From the NCBI GenBank assembly GCA_020445805.1, contig JAGRFX010000001.1, positions 34,058 through 98,057 of the forward strand: a stretch of DNA of 64,000 nt. The letters are read 5' to 3'. Below are positions 35,003 to 43,605 of the stretch, one piece after another. Numbering within the stretch: position 1 is the first letter of the stretch; every line of letters starts with the position of its first letter. The translations under genes were made by a program, and so were the position numbers. The notes beneath the pieces were generated by a model, which saw only the letters and a list, made by a program, of their open reading frames with translations, made no database searches and was not told the DNA's origin. The DNA is from Rhodocyclaceae bacterium. GTDB taxonomy: Bacteria > Pseudomonadota > Gammaproteobacteria > Burkholderiales > Rhodocyclaceae.

Positions 35003-35535
35003 AGCTCCACCTCCGCCTGGGCCAGGATGGCCGGGTCATGCTCGCCCACCAGCCTGGGCAGGCGCGTCTCATCGACCCGCCAGCCGCGGTGGCACAAGGT
35101 GCCGGTGAACGGAGCGCTGCCCACCACGTTGCCCGTGACCCGTACCGTGGCGGCGTCGAAGCCCTCGGGCAGGGTGATCCGCTGCCCCTCGATCTCGCTG
35201 CGCACCGGCACGACGGTGAAATAGTCGTGCAGTACCTTGCGGCAGCCACCGTGGACCACCCGGGCCGCAGCGCCGATGTCGGCATCGCTGGCTTGCCGGA
35301 TATCTTCTTCGATGAAGTCGATGAAGCGGGCCTCGCGCTGCAGCAGCCCCAGCAGCTGCAGCGCGGCTTCGGGTGCGGTCTCGCGCAGCGGCGCGGGCGC
35401 GGTGGCCGGTGGTACCGCCGGTTGGCCCTGCCGCAGCGTCATGACCTGCTGCGCGAATTCAGGCTGGAAGGTGATCGTGAACAGGCTGCGCAAGGCGAGC
35501 GACAGGCGCGTGAAGAAGGACGGTGAGGTCGTCAT
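34999..35535 (-). CDS. DUF2760 protein of the Hsp70 operon
   Basis: A protein of 178 residues with an N-terminal amphipathic segment (MTTSPSFFTRLSLALRSLF), a proline-rich stretch, and a conserved domain: ALQLLGLLQREARFIDFIEEDI followed by GAAARVVHGGCRKVLHDYF. Members of DUF2760 are found next to Hsp70 pairs and have no known activity; a co-chaperone role is the simplest guess. The in-frame region upstream of 35535 is not protein-like. It is the first gene of the three-gene operon, and the start is MTTSPSFF after a TCCGATGACG context without a strong ribosome site. Confidence 0.85.
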
Positions 35536-36065
35536 CGGAGATTCCTTGTGACTGGGCGTTTGTGGCAGCGAGCGTCGGACGCGTGCCATTGAGCGAGCGG
35601 CTGCTCCGGTCTTGCACCTGATCAGAGGTGGCGGCAGGAGAGATCGGCTATGTTGCGATGCAATATAACGAAAATCGATGACGATTTCGAGCTGTAAGCC
35701 CACATCGGGCCGATAGCCGGCCTAGTGGAGGAGGATAGTTGCTGCGGTGCCGCTTGCAGCGGACAACCGCGGAACGTGCTTTTTCCGCTCGGCCTGGCAC
35801 CGGGAACACGGACCCATTCGCCCCGAATGACGGGTCACCCGGGACGCGTGGGCGGGCGATGGCCGTCGGCCGGCCAACGCGCGGCGCTGGCGGTCGGTCG
35901 CGGGTGGATGCCGTTGGGCGGGTCAGAGGCCCGGCAGCTCAGAGCGCGACGGTCAGGCGCATGGGCATGACACGCCGGGAGAGGGCGCGCCCGGTGCAAG
36001 GCGGGGCGTGGGGACTTGCGATGCGGCCCGACGACCCGGTCGACCGCGGGTGCGTCACACCAGGG
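35536..36065. other. 530-base gap upstream of the Hsp70 operon
   Basis: No convincing gene. The part 35640-35700 is A+T-richer than its surroundings. It contains TTGCGATGCAA (35654-35664), a TTGC-N3-GCAA palindrome, and an imperfect repeat CGAAAATCG/CGATTTCG, suggesting an operator or promoter for the Hsp70 operon on the minus strand. The rest (35700-36065) is G+C-rich and I see nothing in it. Confidence 0.4.
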
Positions 36066-36485
36066 TCAGACCGTCTCGCACGCGCGATGCGCGCGCTCAA
36101 GGAACTCGGCATAGGGCAGGTCGGCGTTCCTGACGTGGTCCTCGACCCAATTCAGCACGAGCTTGGTGATTTCCACGGGGGAGCAATTGCCGAGGGATGC
36201 ATTGAGGAGGAGGTCGGCGACCTTTTCCTGGACTTCCAGGTGCAACTGCCTGTGGGCGTCCAGATCGGGGTAGCCCACGGCGGCCAGTTTTCGCTCTTCG
36301 GTTTCGAAGTGATCCTCGATCGCTTCCACAAGATTGTTCAGCAGTCGGTGAGCGCTACGATCGAAGGTGTGCCCGAGTTCCGTGGAGGCTTCGAGGCCCA
36401 GCTGAAGCAGGACTCGATGCTGCGCATCCAGTTTCTCGTCGCCCACCGATGGCAAGCGCATGGGGTCTATTGCGGGCCTGAACAC
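36066..36485 (-). CDS. bacteriohemerythrin
   Basis: An oxygen- or nitric-oxide-binding non-heme diiron protein of 139 residues. All seven canonical ligands are present in order: H23, H59, E63, H78, H82, H117 and D122. The GTG start at 36485 is supported by an AAGGAG ribosome site 8 bases upstream; an ATG eight residues later is the alternative. It is a soluble single-domain protein, so it should bind oxygen for storage or delivery, or scavenge NO. An FNR-like site lies 70 bases upstream, which fits control by oxygen. Confidence 0.93.
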   Translation of the reverse strand: MFRPAIDPMRLPSVGDEKLDAQHRVLLQLGLEASTELGHTFDRSAHRLLNNLVEAIEDHFETEERKLAAVGYPDLDAHRQLHLEVQEKVADLLLNASLGNCSPVEITKLVLNWVEDHVRNADLPYAEFLERAHRACETV

Positions 36486-36834
36486 GTCGGCGCTCCTTGT
36501 TCTCGGGTCGTTTCTTTTGCAGTGCGATTGTGGGGTAGCGGCGGAGCGGTCGGGTTGATCAGGGTCAAAGTTAAATCATGCAGCGGTGCGCCAGCCATGA
36601 TCGGGCTGTCCCGGGTGCCTGAGGAATGTGGTACGGAATTGGGTGTTTAGTTATTGGACAGCCCTGTGTTTTGTGACACACTGCAACACGTCTCCTTCGC
36701 GGTCCATCGTGGCCGTGGCCCAAGGACCGGCTCGCCCGCTCAGGGAGTCGGTCTCTTTTTTTGACCAGGCCGGCACGCTGCCCGCCAGCGTCGCTCGCTG
36801 ACCGGTGTGCCACGGTCCTGACGCCCAGTGGCAA
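36486..36834. other. gap between the hemerythrin and winged-helix regulator genes
   Basis: 349 bases with no supported gene. The lower half (36540-36600) carries the FNR-like box and the hemerythrin promoter. Near 36670, TTGTGACACACTGCAACAC is weakly palindromic but not assigned. No other feature is seen. Confidence 0.4.
36555..36568 (-). promoter_or_regulatory. FNR/CRP-type box upstream of bacteriohemerythrin
   Basis: TTGAT-N4-GTCAA (TTGATCAGGGTCAA), one base from the FNR consensus TTGAT-N4-ATCAA. It ends 70 bases before the hemerythrin GTG start. A role in oxygen- or NO-responsive control is inferred from the match and the gene it precedes. Confidence 0.5.
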
Positions 36835-38601
36835 TCAATTGGACCCCAAGCCCCTCTGCAGCGCCTCGCATTGGGCGAGGTAACCCGTGGCGCCGGCCGC
36901 TTCGAACACGGTTGTGGCGGCCGCCAATTCCATCCGCGCCACCGATCGCTCACCGCGCATCGACAGCACTTCGGCCAGACGCACGCGGGCGAGGGCCGCG
37001 TCCATGACGGCGCGCCGGTGCCGCAGGAGCTCTGCAGCGCGAGCGAATCCATGCACAGCGGCATCTGTCTGGCCCGTGGCCCACAGCAGTTCGGCGCGGG
37101 CGCGCTCGACCTGCCCGGCGACCGCTCCGGCATCCCAAATGGCGGGTCGCGCGTCGAGGGCAGCGATCAGACCCTCGGCCTCGTCCACCTGACCCGACAG
37201 GCTCGCAATCTGGGCCGCGTGGGCCAGGTAGCGGCTGCGGCGTTCTGCCGCGACCCAGTTGGTGGCCGATGCGGCGCGCTTGAGGCTGCTGACCGCCTCG
37301 TCGCTCTGACCGCGCTGATGCAGCAGCAGCGCATAGCCGGGATGGGGGTCCCAGCCGTGCTGATAGGCGGTGACATAGCTTTGCTCGGCTCGGGACTCCT
37401 CGCCACGGGCCATGCAGATGTCGCCCATCAGTCGATAGGCATCGCCCAGGGCCCAGCGCGCGCCCATCCGCAGCAGGGGATCGGCCCGGGTGATGGCGTC
37501 TTGGGCGGGTTCCAGCTTGCCCGCCATGGCGAGCACCTCGGCACGGTGGATAAGGCACGCGCCCGCAAAGGTGTCGATACCGCTGCGAGAGCACCAGCTG
37601 GTGAAACGCTCGGTCCACTGCTCCGCGCGCTGCCAGTCCTCGGCATTGCAACAACTCGAGATCACGCCGCAATAAACGATGCCGCCCATCAGGGGTGATA
37701 CATCCCCGGCCAGAACCGAGGCGGCAGCCTCGTCCTGCATGGCTCGGCCGGTTGTGTTGTCGCCACGGGCCTCGAGTCCGATGCCCCACATCAGCAAGGC
37801 CATGGCTTCGATGTTTTCATTGCGAAGCGCGCGACCGATGTCCCGTGCCTCGGTGGCGAAGCGAATGGCATCGTTCAGGTCACCCAGATACAGGTGCAGG
37901 CGCGCGCGCATCCAAGCCAGGTGTCCGTGCTGCTCGCCAATCGGCAGGCCGGCCAGCAGGCGCTCGGCACGGCGCAGGCAGCCCTGGGCCACGGCGGCAT
38001 CGAGCGACTCCAGGTGGATTCGGGCCAGGGCCAGCGTGGCGCGGGCCGCGGATTCGTGGGCGCCACGGCTCGAATATGCAATGGCAGCCCGCTCGAGCGG
38101 GGGCGCGGCCGCAGCCAGGTCGCCCGCACACTGAGCGGCAATGGCCCAGCGCTCCAGGCACTCGGCGGTGAGTGGTGTCGCGAGGTCGGCGCGGGCGAAG
38201 GCATCCATGGCAGCCCGCCACTGCGCTTCGGCGAAATCGCGCTCGGCGGCCTCGTGCATGTCGGGGGCCTTCAAGTCCCCCTGGTCGGCGACCGTGACTT
38301 CCATCTGGAAGCGATAGCCGCGGCGCGCGTAATTGCGGATGGCCTCGCACAGCCCGCCTGCCTGCAGTGCCGCACGGGCCAGGCTCACCGCACGCTGCAG
38401 CGAACTTTCCGTCACGATCACGCCAGGCCACACGGTATCGAGCAGTTCCTCCTTGCTGACCACCCGCGCGCGGTTTTCCACCAAGTAGAGCAGCAGGTCG
38501 AACACCCTCGGTTGCAGCGCGATTTCGCGCCCTTCGAGTCGCAAGGTGCGCCCCTCCGGATCGAGTTCGAAAGCCGCGAACCTGTGGATGCCTGCACGCA
38601 T
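36835..38601 (-). CDS. winged-helix (OmpR/CadC-type) regulator with TPR-rich C-terminus
   Basis: A predicted transcription regulator of 588 residues. Residues 1-105 are an OmpR-type DNA-binding winged helix (QPRVFDLLLYLVENRARVVSKEELLDTVWPG then the wing YARRGYRFQMEV). The remaining part is all helical with degenerate TPR-like repeats (DAVAQGCLRRAERLLAGLP, for example), a form usual for protein-binding sensors. It has no receiver and no membrane helix. It diverges from a DUF4242 gene across 190 bases and probably controls it. A second ATG 27 bases upstream (38628) is an alternative start. A longer AfsR-like regulator sits next to another DUF4242 gene at 43606. Confidence 0.85.
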   Translation of the reverse strand: MRAGIHRFAAFELDPEGRTLRLEGREIALQPRVFDLLLYLVENRARVVSKEELLDTVWPGVIVTESSLQRAVSLARAALQAGGLCEAIRNYARRGYRFQMEVTVADQGDLKAPDMHEAAERDFAEAQWRAAMDAFARADLATPLTAECLERWAIAAQCAGDLAAAAPPLERAAIAYSSRGAHESAARATLALARIHLESLDAAVAQGCLRRAERLLAGLPIGEQHGHLAWMRARLHLYLGDLNDAIRFATEARDIGRALRNENIEAMALLMWGIGLEARGDNTTGRAMQDEAAASVLAGDVSPLMGGIVYCGVISSCCNAEDWQRAEQWTERFTSWCSRSGIDTFAGACLIHRAEVLAMAGKLEPAQDAITRADPLLRMGARWALGDAYRLMGDICMARGEESRAEQSYVTAYQHGWDPHPGYALLLHQRGQSDEAVSSLKRAASATNWVAAERRSRYLAHAAQIASLSGQVDEAEGLIAALDARPAIWDAGAVAGQVERARAELLWATGQTDAAVHGFARAAELLRHRRAVMDAALARVRLAEVLSMRGERSVARMELAAATTVFEAAGATGYLAQCEALQRGLGSN

Positions 38602-38791
38602 GGTGAGTCTGTCGCCCGGTCGCGGCATGGCGCCGCGAAGCCAATGATAAGCACTTGATCAGACCTCGGAAAGGACTCCAGGCCCACCCTCGCGGCATCC
38701 TGAATCCGTCCACTGGCCACTACACAACCGGCCCGAGGGCGGCAGGCGCCGGAGGCGTCCGCCCATTCCAACTCAGTACAGGAGAATCATC
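38602..38791. promoter_or_regulatory. divergent promoter region, winged-helix regulator / DUF4242
   Basis: 190 bases between diverging genes. AGGAGAA lies just before the DUF4242 start as its ribosome site. No clear -35/-10 pair or operator is claimed. Confidence 0.4.
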
Positions 38792-39097
38792 ATGAAAACC
38801 TTCGTCATCCGCCGCACCGGCAACTGGAAGAACACGGACGAGCTGGGCGTGACCGCCGGCGTGTCGGCCCGCGTCGGCAATGAGGAGATGCCCGACCAGG
38901 TGCGCTGGATCCGCTCCTACGTGGTCACCGAGCCGGATGGACGCATCGGCACGGTGTGCATCTACCAGGGCGTCGACGAGGCTGCCATTCGCGAGCACGC
39001 CCGTCGCGTCGGCATGAGCGCAGAGCAGATCGTGCCGGTGCTGGACACGGTGGTCATCCGCGAAGACCCGGTCAAGCAGGAAGAGGCCTACGCCTGA
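38792..39097 (+). CDS. DUF4242 small protein
   Basis: A protein of 101 residues matching DUF4242 by its pattern: a start with RRTGNW, a central WIRSYVVTEPDGRIGTVCIYQGVDEAAIREHARRVGM and a VVIRED end. Members form alpha/beta dimers (ferredoxin-like); a Streptomyces homologue binds nickel. No signal peptide is visible, so it is cytoplasmic. It diverges from the winged-helix/TPR regulator, which likely controls it, and a hairpin terminator follows. The function is unknown. Confidence 0.85.
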   Translation: MKTFVIRRTGNWKNTDELGVTAGVSARVGNEEMPDQVRWIRSYVVTEPDGRIGTVCIYQGVDEAAIREHARRVGMSAEQIVPVLDTVVIREDPVKQEEAYA

Positions 39098-39109
39098 GCG
39101 TGCGCCGTG

Positions 39110-39138
39110 CCGGGAGGCGGCCGTCGGGCGCCTCCCGG
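39110..39138 (+). terminator. hairpin after the DUF4242 gene
   Basis: A perfect 10-base stem (39110-39119 and 39129-39138) with a 9-base loop, 13 bases after the stop. The downstream sequence ATTCCCTT is only weakly T-rich, so termination strength is uncertain. Confidence 0.55.
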
Positions 39139-39195
39139 ATTCCCTTGCGGGAAGAAATCGGCCTGGGGCACGGTGTGGTCATGTCCGCAATCGCA

Positions 39196-39669
39196 TCATG
39201 CCATTGAAGCACTGGCCACCCAGCCGATGCAGAGCCCCAAGCCAAAGATGCCATGCATCGACAGGTTGGTGAGTCTCGTCATGGCCGGTTTGGGCGCAAG
39301 CCTGGCAAAACACCCGATACCGAGTCCCGGCTGCAGGACGAACCACGGAACCAAGATCGTCGCCACACCGAAAGCCAGGGCTGAAACCAGGCCTGGCCTG
39401 CCTTGGACGATCGCCCATTAGATGACCGCATGAACAATGCCGATGAGATAGTGAAGTGCCCAGCCCAGATAGCGCTCGTGAGGCACTTCATGGCTACTGG
39501 AGATCGGTCGATGTATGAACTTCCCTTGTGGCAGATGCCCAAGCCACCGCCCAACCATGCTCCAGTTTGTGGTTGGCAACCTGAAGCCCCTGCGCAACAC
39601 TTTGGCCCACAGATCGATAAGGGCGGTCGCGATCACGCCCATTGCAGACGCTGTCAGTATTAAAGCCAT
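39196..39669 (-). pseudogene. DUF2938 membrane protein interrupted by an in-frame TAA
   Basis: Read on the minus strand from the ATG at 39669, 158 codons run to a TGA at 39196 with one TAA at codon 84 (39418-39420). Both sides match DUF2938: before the stop GRWLGHLPQGKF and GWALHYLIGIVHAVI, after it LVPWFVLQPGLGIGCFA and LTNLSMHGIFGLGL. The full length fits the family (about 160 residues, several membrane helices). A single base change (TAA from TAC, TAT or CAA) would restore it. It could be a recent nonsense mutation or a sequencing error. Function of the family is unknown. Confidence 0.75.
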
Positions 39670-39768
39670 CGGGATTCGCCCAGGTTATGTTCGGGGCATG
39701 GCGCCGGCGGTGCAGGCCGCCCCAGGGGCAGTGCGCGCCCGGCGGCTGGGCTGAAGTACCTGCGCTTG

Positions 39769-40209
39769 CTAGGTCTGGTCGGTCAGCTGGTATCGGATAT
39801 AGGGCCCTTCCGGCCCGACGGCCTTGCTTCCCGGCTGCCATCCTGATTGCTCGTAGAAGCGGCATGCAGCGGTATTTGCCGCGACACACTTCAAGGACAA
39901 GGGCAGTCCAAATGTGTGTGCGCACCTCGAAATCAGCGCCTTGCCAATACCTTTCCGCTGGTGTTTCGGCAACACAAAAAGATGATGGACGAAATTTTCC
40001 GCGCGCCATACCGACACAAAGCCCGCGATTTCCTTGTCGATGCGTGCAACCAGAATATCTTCTCCATCGATCGCCGCCAGGAATTCGCGCATGCCATAGG
40101 CTGGCGCCGGAAAGCTTCCATTCGCCGCTCTCGAAAGGTTGAAAATATTCAGGAGCGCCGGTAAGTCGTCCTCCGTCTTCGGCTCAATGTTCATCTTTGC
40201 GTGGATCAT
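39769..40209 (-). CDS. GNAT N-acetyltransferase
   Basis: An acetyl-CoA-dependent acetyltransferase of 146 residues. The GNAT core includes HHLFVLPKHQRKGIGKALI, the acetyl-CoA pyrophosphate loop (Q/R-x-x-G-x-G/A), and NTAACRFYEQSGW near the C-terminus. Its base composition is more A+T-rich than its neighbours, hinting at transfer. Two in-frame starts are close together (40209 and 40194) with no strong ribosome site before either. The substrate is unknown; RimI-like protein or small amine acetylation are both possible. Confidence 0.88.
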   Translation of the reverse strand: MIHAKMNIEPKTEDDLPALLNIFNLSRAANGSFPAPAYGMREFLAAIDGEDILVARIDKEIAGFVSVWRAENFVHHLFVLPKHQRKGIGKALISRCAHTFGLPLSLKCVAANTAACRFYEQSGWQPGSKAVGPEGPYIRYQLTDQT

Positions 40210-40313
40210 TCATTCGATCGGCGTCTTCGCCGGAAAAAAGCGCATGCCGGGCAGGATGGGGGTATGTGCCCGGGTAGCGCGAGTATTGTCGAATGCGAAT
40301 TCAAGCGGGTAAC

Positions 40314-40937
40314 TCACGGCGGGCATGGCGGGGCGCAAAGCATGGCGGGGGGTTCCCGATCCAGCGGCCGACCGACCAACAGGACCTCGCGCAGCGCGGG
40401 GTCGATCACCCCGAAGGGGGCATCGCCCAGCACACCGAGCGCGTCGAGGATCTTGGTGAAGAAGGCACGGCCGGCCGCCGTGGCGACGATGTCGAAGATG
40501 TCGACATCGCTGAGGCCTTCGTCGCGCAGCGTATCGATGTCGGCCTGCGTGACGCTCGCTGCATCACGCGCGACCTTGCGGGAAAACGCCATCATGGCGC
40601 GTTCGGCGCCGGTGAGTTCATCCGTGCTCGCACCCTTGGCGACGGCCAGTACCGTGTCCGGGTCGAAGAAGCGGGTGAGTGCCCTGCCGTGCGCGAGGGC
40701 GCAGGCGCTGTTGCGCAGTTCGTGGGCCGCGGCGAAGGTCACCAGCTCGAAGCGCCGGTCGTCCATGGGGCGGCGGATCTCGGCGAGCAGGCGTCCCCAG
40801 CGGGCCAGCACTTCAGGCCGGTGGCTGAAGGCCTTGGCATAGTTGGGCACGTAACCCCAGGAGGCCTGCTGGCGCGCGTACATGTCACGGACGTCGCCGG
40901 GTGCGCTTTCGAGCGCCATGGTGTCGATGAAGGCCAT
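40314..40937 (-). CDS. AhpD-like carboxymuconolactone decarboxylase family protein
   Basis: A protein of 207 residues with two helical repeats of the AhpD/CMD type. The usual AhpD active-site C-x-x-C-x-x-H is reduced here to SACALAHGRAL, with one cysteine and the histidine, so a full disulfide-reductase cycle is unlikely. It follows the 2OG-oxygenase gene by 11 bases in the same operon, after a cysteine synthase-glutaredoxin fusion. It may act on a peroxide or lactone, but the reaction is not determined. The start is MAFIDTM, within the region where the upstream frame ends. Confidence 0.82.
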   Translation of the reverse strand: MAFIDTMALESAPGDVRDMYARQQASWGYVPNYAKAFSHRPEVLARWGRLLAEIRRPMDDRRFELVTFAAAHELRNSACALAHGRALTRFFDPDTVLAVAKGASTDELTGAERAMMAFSRKVARDAASVTQADIDTLRDEGLSDVDIFDIVATAAGRAFFTKILDALGVLGDAPFGVIDPALREVLLVGRPLDREPPAMLCAPPCPP

Positions 40938-40948
40938 GTCGGATCCCC

Positions 40949-41896
40949 CTAGACGGCGTAGTCGGCGACCTGCACTTCCGCGCCGAGGTCTGCGTAGTCG
41001 CCGGCAGCGCGGCGGGCCCGGAACTCGCCCCAGTTGATCGGGCGGTAGCGCGGCGGATGGCTGGCGTCGATCGTCGTCGGCAATGGCCCGTAGTCGGTGG
41101 CGTAATCCGGGTTGTAGAAGAAGGGCGCACTCAACCGGCGACGGTCGCTGTTCGTGAGCACGCGATGGAGCGCCGCCGGGTAGCGGTCGTTCGACCACAC
41201 CTGGACGACGTCGCCGATGTTCACGACGAAGGCCCCGGCCAGGGGCTCGACCAGATGCCAGCACCCCTCGTGGAACACCTGCAGGCCGGGCTGCTGGTCC
41301 TGCAGCAGCACCGTGAGCGCACCCGAGTCGGTGTGGTGATTCACGCCGAGCCAGCCCTGATCGGGCGTGTGCGCGCCTTCGGGTCGCGCTGGCGCGGGGC
41401 AGGGCGGATAGTGGTTGAGACGCACGAAGCTGGTCTGCCGGGGGCCGAAGCCCTTGCACAGGTGGCCCGGGGGCATGCCCAGATTCACACCGATCGCGTT
41501 GACGAGGCGCTCGGCCAGCTCGGCGCAGGCGGCGTAGTAGGCGCGCACTGCCGACTCGAAGCCCGGTACGCCGACGGGCCATTGGGGGCGTTGTGCCGCG
41601 CTGCCGGGTGGACCGAAGTCGAAGATCTCCTTCCAGTCGCGGGTGTTCTTGGTCAGCTCCCGGTCGAAGAAGCCCCAGGGGTTGTCCGCGCTGCGCGCGA
41701 TGCGCCGCTTCTCCGGACGGGGCAACGCAAAAAAGCGGCGCGCAGCGGCGAGCAGGTCTTCGCACACCGGATCCGCAACCCCGTGGGCGGTCACCTGGAA
41801 GAAGCCCCAGTCGCGGCAGGCCTGGTCCAGCGCACGCAGGGTGGCCGGATCATCGAGCCGGGAGACGTCGAGGATCGGTACATGCAGGGTGTTCAT
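40949..41896 (-). CDS. 2-oxoglutarate-Fe(II) oxygenase (isopenicillin-N-synthase family)
   Basis: A non-heme iron oxygenase of 315 residues that would use 2-oxoglutarate and oxygen to hydroxylate or desaturate a substrate. The N-terminal DIOX_N domain (LDQACRDWGFFQVTAHGV) is followed by the iron-binding H-x-D (NHHTDSGALTVL), the distal histidine (ALHRVLTNSDRRRLSAPFF) and the R-x-S that holds 2-oxoglutarate. It is the middle gene of a three-gene operon, 17 bases after the cysteine synthase fusion. Its partner enzymes suggest an amino-acid-like or sulfur-containing substrate (inference). Confidence 0.9.
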   Translation of the reverse strand: MNTLHVPILDVSRLDDPATLRALDQACRDWGFFQVTAHGVADPVCEDLLAAARRFFALPRPEKRRIARSADNPWGFFDRELTKNTRDWKEIFDFGPPGSAAQRPQWPVGVPGFESAVRAYYAACAELAERLVNAIGVNLGMPPGHLCKGFGPRQTSFVRLNHYPPCPAPARPEGAHTPDQGWLGVNHHTDSGALTVLLQDQQPGLQVFHEGCWHLVEPLAGAFVVNIGDVVQVWSNDRYPAALHRVLTNSDRRRLSAPFFYNPDYATDYGPLPTTIDASHPPRYRPINWGEFRARRAAGDYADLGAEVQVADYAV

Positions 41897-41913
41897 GTCG
41901 GCGAGTCTCCCGG

Positions 41914-43407
41914 TCAGGCGCTTGCGCGGGGTTGCAGCCACTTGGGGAAGAGGCTGTAGGGATCGAAGGCAGGGTCCGCTTCGTGGTCGATGCCCTGGGC
42001 CACCATGTGCCGCTGCAGCGAGCCGTCACGCACGGCATCGAACACCTCGGTGCAGCCACCGACATGCACGCCGCCGACGTAGACCTGGGGAATGGTCGGA
42101 CTGCCGGTGTGCCGCGCCAGCACCGCGCGGATCTTTCCGCCGAGGTCGTGCGGCTGGTAGGCGACCGAATCCAGGTCGACGCTGCGATAGGCGATGCCCA
42201 TGCGCTGGAAGAGCTTGCGCACGGACCAGCAGAACTCGCACCACTCCAGCGCGAAGAGGATCACCGGCTCGTTCTCGACCAGCCCCTTGACCATGGCTTC
42301 CGCGGCGGGGTCGAGCGGCGCTGCCGGGCGTGCGGCCTTGGGCCTGATGGGGCAGGCCGGCGACGCGTCGAAGCGGCAGCCGGTCGTGGAGCGGGAAAGT
42401 GCCAGTTCGTCCTCGTCCATTTCCTCACCGATCCCCTCGAAGAGTGGCGTGGACAGGTAGCGCTCGCCGGTGTCGGGCAGCATGCAGACGATGGTGCTGC
42501 CGGCGGGCGCGCGCCGCGCGATCGTCAGTGCGCCGGCCAGCGTGGCGCCGCTGGAAGTGCCGACGAAGATACCCTCCCGCCGTGCGAGCTCGCGCGCCAG
42601 GCGGATGGCATCATCGCCTCCAACCGCAACGATCTCGTCCACCAGCCCTTCGGCGACGGCCGACTCGGTCAGGCTCGATACGAAGTCCGGGCTCCAGCCC
42701 TGCATCAGGTGGGGGCGGAAGCTGGGATGGCTGGCGTTGGGCGTGCCCATGGCGTCGCGTGGCTGCGCAATGCCGCTGGCGAGGACCGGCGAATTGTCAG
42801 GCTCGGCGGCGACGATGCGGGTGCCTGCACCTGCTGCCCGGAGCCCGCGCGCAACGCCCAGCAGGGTCCCGCCGGTGCCGAAGCCCGAGACGAAGTAGTC
42901 GAGGGACGAATCGCGGAAATCGTCGAGCAGTTCCTGGGCGGTGGTGCGGAAATGGGCATCCGGATTGGCCTCGTTCTCGAACTGGCGGCACAGGTAATAG
43001 CCGTGCGCCTCGGCCAGTTCGATGGCCTTGGCGAGCATGCCCGTACCCTTCTCGGCGGCCGGCATCAGGACCACCTTCGCGCCCAGGAAGCGCAGCAGCT
43101 TGCGCCGCTCGACGCTGAAGTTCTCGGCCATCACGATCACCAGCGGATAGCCGCGCTGGGCGCAGACCATGGCGAGCCCGATGCCGGTGTTGCCGCTGGT
43201 GGCCTCGATGACGGTCTGGCCGGGTTTCAGCTCGCCGTTGCGCTCCGCACGCTCGATCACGGCGAGGGCCATGCGGTCCTTGACCGAACCCATCGGATTG
43301 AACGACTCGATCTTGACGTAGAGCTTCACGCCTTCGGGCGCCAGCTTCTGCAGGCGAACAAGGGGCGTGCGTCCGATCGTTTGCAGGATGTTCTCGTATT
43401 TGGCCAT
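41914..43407 (-). CDS. cysteine synthase-glutaredoxin fusion
   Basis: A 497-residue fusion. Residues 1-320 are a CysK-type PLP enzyme: Schiff-base lysine in NPMGSVKDR, the pyridoxal-binding ATSGNTGIG, the phosphate loop GTGGTLLGVARG and GTSSGATLAG. It uses O-acetylserine or a similar acceptor to make cysteine or an S-substituted analogue. Residues about 390-497 are a glutaredoxin: the CEFC redox pair, the cis-proline TIPQVYVGG and GGCTE. The fusion could couple thiol supply to a thiolation or reduce a mixed disulfide. It is first in the operon with the 2OG-oxygenase and AhpD-like genes and diverges from the AfsR-like regulator. Confidence 0.93.
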   Translation of the reverse strand: MAKYENILQTIGRTPLVRLQKLAPEGVKLYVKIESFNPMGSVKDRMALAVIERAERNGELKPGQTVIEATSGNTGIGLAMVCAQRGYPLVIVMAENFSVERRKLLRFLGAKVVLMPAAEKGTGMLAKAIELAEAHGYYLCRQFENEANPDAHFRTTAQELLDDFRDSSLDYFVSGFGTGGTLLGVARGLRAAGAGTRIVAAEPDNSPVLASGIAQPRDAMGTPNASHPSFRPHLMQGWSPDFVSSLTESAVAEGLVDEIVAVGGDDAIRLARELARREGIFVGTSSGATLAGALTIARRAPAGSTIVCMLPDTGERYLSTPLFEGIGEEMDEDELALSRSTTGCRFDASPACPIRPKAARPAAPLDPAAEAMVKGLVENEPVILFALEWCEFCWSVRKLFQRMGIAYRSVDLDSVAYQPHDLGGKIRAVLARHTGSPTIPQVYVGGVHVGGCTEVFDAVRDGSLQRHMVAQGIDHEADPAFDPYSLFPKWLQPRASA

Positions 43408-43605
43408 GGTGGTCTCCTTCTCTCTGGGGCGGTCCGACGTGTTGTCGTGGAACCCATCTTTGCTGCGCACCGATGGAGCGAGCGTTGAAACGAGCGTGGT
43501 TTTCGCGGCTGGGAGGGGTTCGGTCTCTCGAGCGTGAGGCTCCCGATTGAGAGTCCTGTCCGCACCCCCTATATTTCGGGGAGGCGTGGAGGGCGCTCCT
43601 ATCCA
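43408..43605. promoter_or_regulatory. divergent region, cysteine synthase operon / AfsR-like regulator
   Basis: 198 bases between diverging starts. A ribosome-site-like GGAGGCG precedes the regulator start, and minus-strand AGAAGGAGACC precedes the cysteine synthase gene. Position suggests that the regulator controls the operon. No operator motif is proposed. Confidence 0.45.

Noticed and set aside
39418-39669. A short 83-residue protein on its own
   Set aside because: It is only the first part of a DUF2938 gene; the same frame continues after a single stop codon.
41593-43488. A 631-codon plus-strand frame over the 2OG-oxygenase and cysteine synthase genes
   Set aside because: Antisense to genes with intact catalytic motifs; composition-biased sequence only.
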